DNA of 37,346 nucleotides from Robiginitomaculum sp. Its GTDB lineage: Bacteria; Pseudomonadota; Alphaproteobacteria; Caulobacterales; Maricaulaceae. Position 1 is the stretch's first letter. Each line of letters starts with the position of its first letter. Position numbers and translations under genes: made by a program. The stretch covers positions 1 through 37,346 of the forward strand of contig JAJFFN010000026.1 in the NCBI GenBank assembly GCA_021776635.1, read 5' to 3'. Below, one piece after another: positions 8,276-14,261 of this stretch. Below the pieces are notes generated by a model. The model was not told the origin of the DNA. It worked only from the letters and a program-made list of their open reading frames with translations, and ran no database searches.

Positions 8276-8350
8276 GCGGGCGTAGCTCAGTGGTAGAGCA
8301 CAACCTTGCCAAGGTTGGGGTCGTGAGTTCGAATCTCATCGCCCGCTCCA
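8276..8350 (+). tRNA. tRNA-Gly (anticodon GCC)
   Basis: The cloverleaf closes fully. The acceptor stem GCGGGCG pairs with CGCCCGC and the D arm is GTAGCTCAGTGGTAGAGC. The anticodon stem CAACC/GGTTG holds the loop TTGCCAA with anticodon GCC. The T arm contains GTTCGAATC and the CCA end is encoded at 8348-8350. The gene is intact and is the integration site of the neighbouring island: its 3' half is repeated at 20318-20362, and the integrase gene overlaps it on the opposite strand. Confidence 0.97.
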
Positions 8351-9489
8351 TTATTCTCTTTATTATCAGTGACTTGCGAGGTTTTGACCGAAAAATGTGG
8401 TTTTAACTTTGGCGAGTAACTGGCGAGTAATTCATCGAAAAACAGATCAATTGCTTCTGTGGCGGCTGAGAGGTAGTCAGGATCGAACGGCGCATACAGT
8501 TCCGTTGTCCGATGTTCTCTTGATTTGTGACCAAGCTGAGCCGCCGTTTCCCAAGCCGATACACCGTTCTTACGCATCCAACGTGCCATTGTGTGACGCA
8601 GGGAATAGGGTTGAACCGCATCGTCAAGGTTACACTTGGTACGAAGATTACGCCAAGCCGTGCGTACGCATTTAACTTTCTTGCCTCGAAATGTAACAAG
8701 GTGGTCACTCGGGGCATTTTCTAAAATCAAGGCTAAAGCTTCCGGCATTTTAACCATCGGGCGTATCTTCTTAGTTTGAATACGTCCGTGTGGATTAAGG
8801 TCAATCAAGCGGCTTTCAAAGTCGAGTTGTGCGCCCGTAAGATCATAGGCTGCTTCGGGGCGGCACACGGTTCCGAGCATGATGTAGATAAAAAGCCGCA
8901 TGTGATCTGAAGCATGGGTAAGCAACAGTGCAACTTCTTTTGTACTGAGGGGGCGGCCTTTTGGGTCACCATAATTGACTTTGATGGTTGGTACATACGG
9001 TACTGATTTAATGATGCCACGCTTATAAGCACGGTTTAAAGAGGCTTTGCCTACACCAATAATACGCTGAACATAGGCCGTACTATGTCCTTTGTCGGTC
9101 AAAGAAATAATGAAGCTTTCAAGTTTTGCCGCTCCAGTGGCTTCTTCAACACTATCTTCACCAAAAAAGTCGCACCAATATCGACAACTGGCTTTTATGC
9201 TTATTTGGCTTCGGGCTTTCTTGCCGTGGCCTTCATAATATTCGAGCAAAACTTGGGATATGGGAATACTCGCCAGATCGCCGGGCTTTTGGTGGTCGGG
9301 CTTAGTATCGCGTAGATAAATTACAAGGAGCTTTTCTTTGGCTACTGAAATGTCTTCCGTGCCAAGGCTGAAACGTCTAACCCGCTTGGTTTTCTCGTTG
9401 TAGATATTGGCGTAATAGGCGGGACTGTCCCCGCGTCTGCTGATCCAGTAGTCTCCGATTTGAAAGTCTCGTTTTGTGTATTTTGACAT
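8287..9489 (-). CDS. int: Tyrosine recombinase (island integrase)
   Basis: A 400-residue phage-type integrase. The N-terminal arm-binding part (~1-80) is followed by a SAM-like core-binding region and the catalytic domain. Catalytic-site elements visible are the box I arginine in GTVCRPEAA, YSLRHTMARWMRKNG with Tyr in place of the usual His, LGHKS, and the nucleophile Tyr in TELYAPF. The enzyme would integrate and excise the island at the tRNA-Gly 3' end. The last ~21 codons are antisense to the tRNA gene (reading GDEIRTHDPNLGKVVLYH), so the attachment site supplies the end of the protein. The start at 9489 lies inside the upstream HTH gene. Confidence 0.92.
   Translation of the reverse strand: MSKYTKRDFQIGDYWISRRGDSPAYYANIYNEKTKRVRRFSLGTEDISVAKEKLLVIYLRDTKPDHQKPGDLASIPISQVLLEYYEGHGKKARSQISIKASCRYWCDFFGEDSVEEATGAAKLESFIISLTDKGHSTAYVQRIIGVGKASLNRAYKRGIIKSVPYVPTIKVNYGDPKGRPLSTKEVALLLTHASDHMRLFIYIMLGTVCRPEAAYDLTGAQLDFESRLIDLNPHGRIQTKKIRPMVKMPEALALILENAPSDHLVTFRGKKVKCVRTAWRNLRTKCNLDDAVQPYSLRHTMARWMRKNGVSAWETAAQLGHKSREHRTTELYAPFDPDYLSAATEAIDLFFDELLASYSPKLKPHFSVKTSQVTDNKENNGAGDEIRTHDPNLGKVVLYH
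8306..8350 (+). repeat. att direct repeat, tRNA copy
   Basis: This 45-base tRNA 3' half, starting TTGCCAAGGTTGGGGTCG, recurs at 20318-20362 with 3 mismatches. The similarity continues for about 100 bases past the tRNA on both sides of that comparison (8351-8445 and 20363-20450), which is the integrase 3' end. Confidence 0.85.
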
Positions 9490-9713
9490 CTTATATTCTT
9501 TAAAAAATGGTCAGCAATTTGATACCCGAAATAACTAAGGCTTCGTTCGCCAAGACACAGATAAGAAATTTTACCTGCAAGGCGGCGTTTCTTGAGCGTT
9601 ACCGGATGCAAACCTAAAAATTTGGCGGCTTGGCTTTCCGAATAATGCCTGTAAAGCTCGAATCCATTACCTTCGGCTACGGATTTATGAAGTTCAGTTA
9701 TTTGGACTGACAT
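9342..9713 (-). CDS. HTH/excisionase-like DNA-binding protein
   Basis: A 123-residue protein with a helix-turn-helix segment, SESQAAKFLGLHPVTLKKRR, at about residues 26-45, followed by a wing-like stretch. This MerR/AlpA-type winged-helix layout is common in excisionases and in small regulators next to integrases. It lies directly upstream of the integrase on the same strand. Its last ~48 codons overlap the integrase start in another frame, which would couple their translation. The poorly conserved C-terminus past residue ~75 may be a by-product of that overlap. Confidence 0.7.
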   Translation of the reverse strand: MSVQITELHKSVAEGNGFELYRHYSESQAAKFLGLHPVTLKKRRLAGKISYLCLGERSLSYFGYQIADHFLKNIRCQNTQNETFKSETTGSADAGTVPPITPISTTRKPSGLDVSALARKTFQ

Positions 9714-9941
9714 ACGCTGATTATTAGTATGCCATTATGATACTTGCTTTTTACAAAAGCGTCACTCATTACGTCTTGACACCACGGCGTTTTATGGTGG
9801 TTGGTTTTCAAAACTGCCAAATCCATTTTCGCCAAAATCCTTTCAAAATCAGTCTTTAAGGTGTAAATTACCATTGCTTTTGTAAGAAGCGAATGTCGGG
9901 GCATGTTTCCGTCTTTCTCATTACCCTTTCTCCCATACATC

Positions 9942-10700
9942 ATGAGCAACGGTTCCGGTCAGCCCTGGAATAAGGATCGTCCCGTGGGCGCTCGCTTAGC
10001 ACTCATGCAAAATGAAATTGCAAAAATCAGGCGGGAACTGTCTCAACAAAGCTCAGCACATGATTTGTGTCTGTTTACGGTTGCTGTGGATAGCATGTTG
10101 CGTGCATCTGATTTGTTGCGGCTACGGGTACGGGATATTCAACTCTCGAACGGTAAAATCCGGCAAACTTTTGCGTGGCGGCAAAAGAAAACAGCCAAGA
10201 CAGTCCATCCAGTTTTAACATCAGCCTCGCAGGCCACTTTGAAGAAATGGATTACCCAAAGCGGAAAATGTGAGGCTGATTATTTATTTACCCGTGAAAA
10301 GCCCCGTACCAGCCTGCCTATATCTGTTGGGTTTTACCGTACCCTTATTAAACAGTGGGTGCGATTAATTGACCTTCTGCCTCATGATTACAGCGCCCAT
10401 TCCCTACGGCGTTCCAAAGCAATTTTTATGTATGAAAATGGTGTTCCCGTTGAAATCATAGGGCGATTGCTCGGCCACACTTCCCCTGCATCTACAATCC
10501 ATTATCTTGGAATAGATGAAGCGGAAGCCCGCGCTCGCGCTTTGGCACACGATATTTTCAAACCAAAGCGTTCAAACAAAACCAAAACTACATCCCAATT
10601 CTCTGACACCGAGCTCGGTGATTTGAGTGCCCAGATATGGGAGCGTCTTGAGCCGAAACTTATCGATCTTCTTAAAAATATGGAGCTTAAAAATGATTAG
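9942..10700 (+). CDS. Core-only tyrosine recombinase
   Basis: A 252-residue protein made almost only of the catalytic domain of tyrosine recombinases. Box I Arg is in MLRASDLLRLRVRDI, then a beta-hairpin Lys region, HSLRRSKAIFMYENG with the His-x-x-Arg pair, LLGHTS, and a nucleophile Tyr in IHYLGI. There is no arm-binding domain. The ATG at 9942 is preferred over the upstream frame extension, which has no family similarity. It is divergent from the HTH/integrase pair and overlaps the next lipoprotein gene start by 8 bases. Similar small recombinases occur in plasmids and islands; the target site is unknown. Confidence 0.82.
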   Translation: MSNGSGQPWNKDRPVGARLALMQNEIAKIRRELSQQSSAHDLCLFTVAVDSMLRASDLLRLRVRDIQLSNGKIRQTFAWRQKKTAKTVHPVLTSASQATLKKWITQSGKCEADYLFTREKPRTSLPISVGFYRTLIKQWVRLIDLLPHDYSAHSLRRSKAIFMYENGVPVEIIGRLLGHTSPASTIHYLGIDEAEARARALAHDIFKPKRSNKTKTTSQFSDTELGDLSAQIWERLEPKLIDLLKNMELKND

Positions 10701-10998
10701 CCGTATTACGCTGACCGTGGCCAGTCTATTTATTATGACTGCCTGTAACAGCGCTGTCGCAACCGACACACCTGAAAAGCAACCCGAAATAAAACCTGTA
10801 ACCCGTGCTGATTGTCTGGTTATGAAAGCCAAAGAGGAGAAAATTGCTTGTTTGAAAAAGTTGACAGCCCAAGGAAAAACTGAACTTGCAAGGAAGAAAG
10901 CCCGCCTTAAAGCAACTCAAGAAAATATTGCGAGAATTGAAAAGGAAAATGAGGCACTAATGAAGGAGTTCGAGAAAGGTGTTTTAGCTGAAGAATAA
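10693..10998 (+). CDS. Small coiled-coil lipoprotein
   Basis: A 101-residue protein with a lipoprotein signal peptide (lipobox MTAC, Cys at ~18). It has two further cysteines (DCLVMKAKEEKIACLKK) and a long charged helix (KKARLKATQENIARIEKENE) likely to form a coiled coil. The ATG at 10693 has GGAG about 8 bases upstream and overlaps the recombinase stop, so the two are coupled. Small lipoproteins of this type can be entry-exclusion or lysis-related products of mobile elements, but nothing here proves it. Confidence 0.65.
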   Translation: MISRITLTVASLFIMTACNSAVATDTPEKQPEIKPVTRADCLVMKAKEEKIACLKKLTAQGKTELARKKARLKATQENIARIEKENEALMKEFEKGVLAEE

Positions 10999-11011
10999 CA
11001 AAAGTGTTTAC

Positions 11012-11041
11012 TTTGGAGAAAATCTTGATTTCTGGTATAAT
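11012..11041 (+). promoter_or_regulatory. Promoter candidate for the 11053 ORF
   Basis: TTTGGA at 11012-11017 and a perfect TATAAT at 11036-11041 are separated by 18 bases. The -10 element ends 11 bases before the ATG at 11053, leaving room for a leader of only a few bases and no Shine-Dalgarno sequence. Confidence 0.5.
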
Positions 11042-11052
11042 CAACCGATCTG

Positions 11053-12705
11053 ATGACATTTTCTGAAATTGGCTTCGACGCAGATAGCAATGTTGATAAG
11101 GGATTATCTACATTGGAAACAGAATTATCCGACATAAACAGTGAGCGTTCTCAACTTTGTTCCGGCATAGAAAGTCAGTGGCCTAACATCCCACCCGAAG
11201 TAGTGAATTATCTTGCTAATAACTGTCCTAGACCAGAACTCATGACAGAGGTTTTGGGAAAACTTGGGCACCTTTCTAAAACTGATCCAAAATTATTGTC
11301 TGATACTGATTTAATGCCATACCTGATTGATGGGCTTATCATTGATATAGAAAATGATACTGTTGATTTTCAACGAGGCCTAGCTGACGAAAAAGAAACG
11401 CAAGTTTCAACTACGCAAACTGTATTGAATGAAATCATTTCAACAACTGCCAACTTAACAGGGCGCGCCAAACTTGCCGCCGCCCGAGAGTATCTGAACG
11501 ACCCCAAAATACCCGAAACTGTCCGTTCGGAATTAGTGGCACGATTTGACCAAATTGAAGCCACCTTGGCATCGATGTCGGCAGTGTTCACCGATCCCAC
11601 CAGTCAGTCCGAGTTTGAGTGGATTATCTCTACTACATCTTTTGATTTTGGCGCTAGCAATATAGCAGAAACTTTCGCACCGATAATTACGCAAGTGGAA
11701 ACCAGCGATAAATTCACTACTGAGCAGAAGTTCAGGCTTAGAGAAATTGTAACGGGTAGTGACGCGCAAAATTCTCTGGCAGAAACCATGGCGGATGAAA
11801 ACGGCCATGAAGTTCCCCGGTTTACAGAAAACAACAAGCGCGAATTCAGAAAAGGCGTGTCAGGCTATGTTGAGGGCCATGGTCGTCAAATGATCGAAGC
11901 CCGTGCGGGAGACCGAATGGTCACCAAAGATGTAACAGGCTGGTCAGGGGAAGATGTCGGTTTTTTAATTGAGGCCACCCATATGTGGAATATGTATGAC
12001 AGCTTTGGCGTGACCGGGTTTATTGAAGATGTTTACAAAATCGACTTTGCCATCCTTGGTGATGGCAATGCTTTTGATCCGATCCAGATTACACATTTGC
12101 GGCAAGTGATGTCTCACCTAACAGTTAGCTTTGAAGGGTATGATGGAGACATTGCCAATTTAACCGAGCACAAAACCCTCATTCAAAACCAATCAAGATT
12201 ATTGTCAGAAACGCAAACTGCCTTCGGTTTTGAAGATGATCGATCAGGGACAACAAATGTTTTGCGCCGTCTTGGGCTGGAGGATGAAAAAGGCAATCCC
12301 AATATGGAGGTGATCAAATCCTTTGATGACTATACCAAACGCCATTACGGTGCTGGCGCACCTGACCAATTGCGACTTGTAGAATATCTAAGCCGATTAC
12401 ATCCTGAGTTCGTTGCACCATTATCTAAAGCAGAAAGAGCTATGGGCAAGTTGGTAGACAATGGAGGGGTGTGGACGTCGCCCATCAATAACTTCTGCGA
12501 CCAACTCATAATAACTAATTTCTCAACTAGAGATTCTTTCATGAAATTCGCTATTCTGATTAATATTAAACTTTTCCCAGGATCCAATTATGTTGGCTTT
12601 AGCCTTATACGTCAAACTTCCAGATGTTTGGTCCAACCTTACCTTCCGATGCAAAGTCCAAGACTTGAGGTAATAACATTTTCACTTTATCAACTTCGCT
12701 TTTAA
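11053..12705 (+). CDS. Large island protein of unknown function, 3' end probably replaced
   Basis: An open frame of 550 codons. I recognise no family. Residues 1-475 look like a real acidic, helical, soluble protein without signal peptide or membrane segments; notable segments are GRQMIEARAGDRMVTKDVTGW and EATHMWNMYDSFGVTGF. From about residue 476 (base ~12480) the composition changes abruptly. The last ~75 codons run antisense to the minus-strand immunity-like gene, so the native 3' end is probably lost at a recombination junction. A good -10 box precedes the start. It lies between the recombinase module and the Rhs immunity array, facing that array. Confidence 0.6.
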   Translation: MTFSEIGFDADSNVDKGLSTLETELSDINSERSQLCSGIESQWPNIPPEVVNYLANNCPRPELMTEVLGKLGHLSKTDPKLLSDTDLMPYLIDGLIIDIENDTVDFQRGLADEKETQVSTTQTVLNEIISTTANLTGRAKLAAAREYLNDPKIPETVRSELVARFDQIEATLASMSAVFTDPTSQSEFEWIISTTSFDFGASNIAETFAPIITQVETSDKFTTEQKFRLREIVTGSDAQNSLAETMADENGHEVPRFTENNKREFRKGVSGYVEGHGRQMIEARAGDRMVTKDVTGWSGEDVGFLIEATHMWNMYDSFGVTGFIEDVYKIDFAILGDGNAFDPIQITHLRQVMSHLTVSFEGYDGDIANLTEHKTLIQNQSRLLSETQTAFGFEDDRSGTTNVLRRLGLEDEKGNPNMEVIKSFDDYTKRHYGAGAPDQLRLVEYLSRLHPEFVAPLSKAERAMGKLVDNGGVWTSPINNFCDQLIITNFSTRDSFMKFAILINIKLFPGSNYVGFSLIRQTSRCLVQPYLPMQSPRLEVITFSLYQLRF

Positions 12706-13143
12706 ATTTATTGGCCTTACTTAAACTCAATAACGAGGTTCCCCACCATTTTTGCCCATATGAATTTCCTTTGCGCAAAATTAAATCGCCAGCCCTAAGC
12801 CAACTTTGTGGGTTCTCCAGTTCTTTTACGCGCACAATAATATTAAATTTTTTCGCCGATGTTTGTCGAATATGATTGTTACTCTTTCTGCATATTTTCC
12901 TCCCCTACGTTCCAAATCAATCATATGAAACGGCGTTTTAAATCCTTCAAGGTTTTTTTCCACCCATTCAAATCCGTCATTCTCAAAAATGGGTAGCAGG
13001 TTTTCAAGTGCATATTTAACTAGGACTTGATATTGCTCATCTCCTTTGGAAACCCAGCTAAGGAATGTTTTGTTTTGTTTCAACCCTACTTTCATACTAC
13101 CCTCATATCTAGCATCCAGTTTGGGACGTTTGGCAGCGGTCAT
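12605..13143 (-). pseudogene. Immunity-like gene of the Rhs array, split by a frameshift
   Basis: Two overlapping minus-strand frames read as one ~175-residue protein. The first (to 12826) carries FLSWVSKGDEQYQVLVKYAL and ENDGFEWVEKN and ends FDKHRRKNLILLCA. The second continues naturally as FNIIVRVKELENPQSW and WWGTSLLSL to 12605. The break falls at six adenines (12848-12853 on the complement), so one lost or gained A, a sequencing error, or slippage would join them. The N-terminal half is a paralogue of the ORF at 13660-13947. The start may be the ATG at 13143, inside the toxin tail repeat, or the ATG at 13095 after the tail stop, which has GAGG upstream. It probably neutralises the orphan toxin tip at 13109-13348. 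Confidence 0.6.
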
Positions 13144-13159
13144 TAAGAACTCGATGACC
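13109..13159 (-). repeat. Toxin-tail repeat, copy 3
   Basis: Third copy of the ~49-base tail that encodes HRVLND.C.TSQTGC and the TAG stop. It differs from copy 1 at 3 positions. It ends the orphan tip and is followed by the frameshifted immunity-like gene. Confidence 0.75.
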
Positions 13160-13348
13160 TGCGCCTGCATCCTCGGCAGCTCCGCCAACGACAGCTCCTG
13201 CTGTTTCAGCGGCAGTCACAACATCCTTCGCATGAACAACCGCATTCGAAAAATTATTGCCAATCTGATTTTTTAAATAGCGCTGGGCGGCCGTATTACT
13301 GACCCTGCCAGTTGTCGTGAATTTAGCGTCAATAACCCATTTACATAT
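13109..13348 (-). pseudogene. Orphan Rhs toxin tip (no N-terminus)
   Basis: The minus strand is open for 79 codons with no start codon. It reads WVIDAKFTTTGRVSNTAAQR, then a helical, Ala-rich part, and ends GHRVLNDRCQTSQTGC, the same end as Rhs1. The WVIDAKF segment resembles the D-x-K part of restriction-endonuclease-like toxin tips; this is a loose resemblance only. A stop codon lies just upstream, so it is a displaced C-terminal tip, not an expressible gene. It becomes functional only if recombined onto an Rhs core. Its partner immunity gene follows directly. Confidence 0.6.
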
Positions 13349-13352
13349 TTAC

Positions 13353-13583
13353 TTAATCATCAAACATGTTAGGGAAAAAACGCCAAGTAAAAAAAGATAC
13401 TAAAAACCCAATAAAAAACATACTAAATAAAAATAAAATTTCTTTTTCCATACTGATAGGTAGCCTTTTAGCAAGCCGTATCAAATCGAAAAAAATGCCA
13501 ATACCTACCCCTATCAACCCAAGAGTAAGGTGAAATTTTTGCCACTGCAAAAAATGAAAAATACATGTATTTTTTGGCTTCAT
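13353..13583 (-). CDS. Small two-span membrane protein, candidate immunity protein
   Basis: A 76-residue ORF with two likely transmembrane helices, around LTLGLIGVGIGIFFDLI and ILFLFSMFFIGFLVSFF, separated by a short basic loop. No family recognised. It lies between the immunity-like gene at 13660 and the orphan tip at 13109 and ends five bases before that tip begins, so it looks like a cassette remnant. The ribosome site is weak. A membrane immunity protein would fit a toxin acting on the inner membrane. Confidence 0.45.
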   Translation of the reverse strand: MKPKNTCIFHFLQWQKFHLTLGLIGVGIGIFFDLIRLAKRLPISMEKEILFLFSMFFIGFLVSFFTWRFFPNMFDD

Positions 13584-13659
13584 AGTTGATGAATCATTCC
13601 TTCAGTGACTTCTATACTGCTAATATTTTTTCGTTAGGATACTTTATGCTCTTATACTA

Positions 13660-13947
13660 TCACCTATTATTAAATTTAAACGTGGCACAATAAGTACCGT
13701 TATTTTTTCTATGTTCTAAAGTTAAAATAAAATGAGAAACTTTATACCCGTCTGGAGTAGTCTCAACCCATTCAATTCCAGCATCCTCGAAAGTGGGGAG
13801 TAGGCTCTTAAGTGCATACTGCACAAGTGCTTGATAGCGTTCATCTCCCTTGGAAACCCACCTAAGGAACGCTTTTTTACTTTTTGGATCTATTTTCATA
13901 CTAAACTCATTACTAACAGCCAGTTTGGGATGTGCGGCAGTTGTCAT
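13660..13947 (-). CDS. Immunity-like protein of the Rhs array
   Basis: A 95-residue protein (from 13947), paralogous to the first half of the split gene at 12605-13143: AFLRWVSKGDERYQALVQYA, LLPTFEDAGIEWVE and ILTLEHR align with it. It is shorter, ending where the other continues, so it may be truncated. The long version starts inside tail copy 2 in a different frame from the toxin. The alternative ATG at 13899 lies 13 bases after the tail stop. It sits directly behind tail copy 2, the position expected for a cognate immunity gene whose toxin tip is gone. Family not recognised. Confidence 0.55.
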   Translation of the reverse strand: MTTAAHPKLAVSNEFSMKIDPKSKKAFLRWVSKGDERYQALVQYALKSLLPTFEDAGIEWVETTPDGYKVSHFILTLEHRKNNGTYCATFKFNNR

Positions 13948-13962
13948 TCAGCACTCGATGAC
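13913..13962 (-). repeat. Toxin-tail repeat, copy 2
   Basis: Second copy of the tail, encoding GHRVLNDNCRTSQTGC and a TAG stop, with six differences from copy 1. The toxin body in front of it has been lost: the preceding gene (13965-14210) ends a few bases upstream. Confidence 0.75.
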
Positions 13963-13964
13963 CT

Positions 13965-14210
13965 TCACTCTCTACCTTTTTTTCTATAAATATAACGCCA
14001 ACCCAATGCTAACCCTGTTAAAAATATAGAAATAATCCATACTGGTATACTAGCTTTTAAAAACAAGATTGGATAATATTTGAGTGGAACTTGTGTACCC
14101 CAAAGCTGAACTATTGTTATAAAAAATCCAAGAGGTAAAATTAAAAATGTCCATACTTTTACGCAATATAAAAAATCCTTTTTAAAACTCGGTTTGCTAC
14201 CATTACTCAT
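13965..14210 (-). CDS. Two-span membrane protein, probable Rhs1 immunity protein
   Basis: An 81-residue protein with two hydrophobic helices (WTFLILPLGFFITIVQLW and ASIPVWIISIFLTGLALGW) and a basic C-terminus. Its ATG lies two bases after the Rhs1 stop codon, the usual place and coupling for a polymorphic-toxin immunity gene. A membrane location fits protection against a tip that acts on or crosses the inner membrane. It is not a recognised Imm family. Tail copy 2 begins immediately after it. Confidence 0.6.
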   Translation of the reverse strand: MSNGSKPSFKKDFLYCVKVWTFLILPLGFFITIVQLWGTQVPLKYYPILFLKASIPVWIISIFLTGLALGWRYIYRKKGRE

Positions 14211-14212
14211 CT

Positions 14213-14261
14213 CTAGCAGCCAGTTTGGGATGTTTGGCAGCGGTCATTAAGCACTCGATGA
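14213..14261 (-). repeat. Toxin-tail repeat, copy 1 (end of Rhs1)
   Basis: The last 49 bases of Rhs1, coding HRVLNDRCQTSQTGC plus the stop. The same sequence returns at 13913-13962 and 13109-13159, so the variable part of the toxin is followed by a constant end, unlike classical Rhs genes where the variable tip runs to the stop. Confidence 0.8.

Noticed and set aside
8169..8351. Minus-strand ORF starting MERAMRFELTTPTLARLCS
   Set aside because: It is the translated antisense of the tRNA-Gly gene, a well-known spurious ORF.
9698..9949. 83-codon minus-strand ORF between the HTH gene and the second recombinase
   Set aside because: No ribosome site, no family, and it fills the divergent promoter region; an internal start at 9904 is possible but unsupported.
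12345..12587. Minus-strand ORF MDPGKSLILIRIAN
   Set aside because: Mostly antisense to the 11053 gene; no own evidence of coding.
13109..14261. CRISPR-like array, because of three spaced ~49-base repeats
   Set aside because: Spacing is irregular (300 and about 800 bases), the repeats are coding toxin ends, and no cas genes are present.
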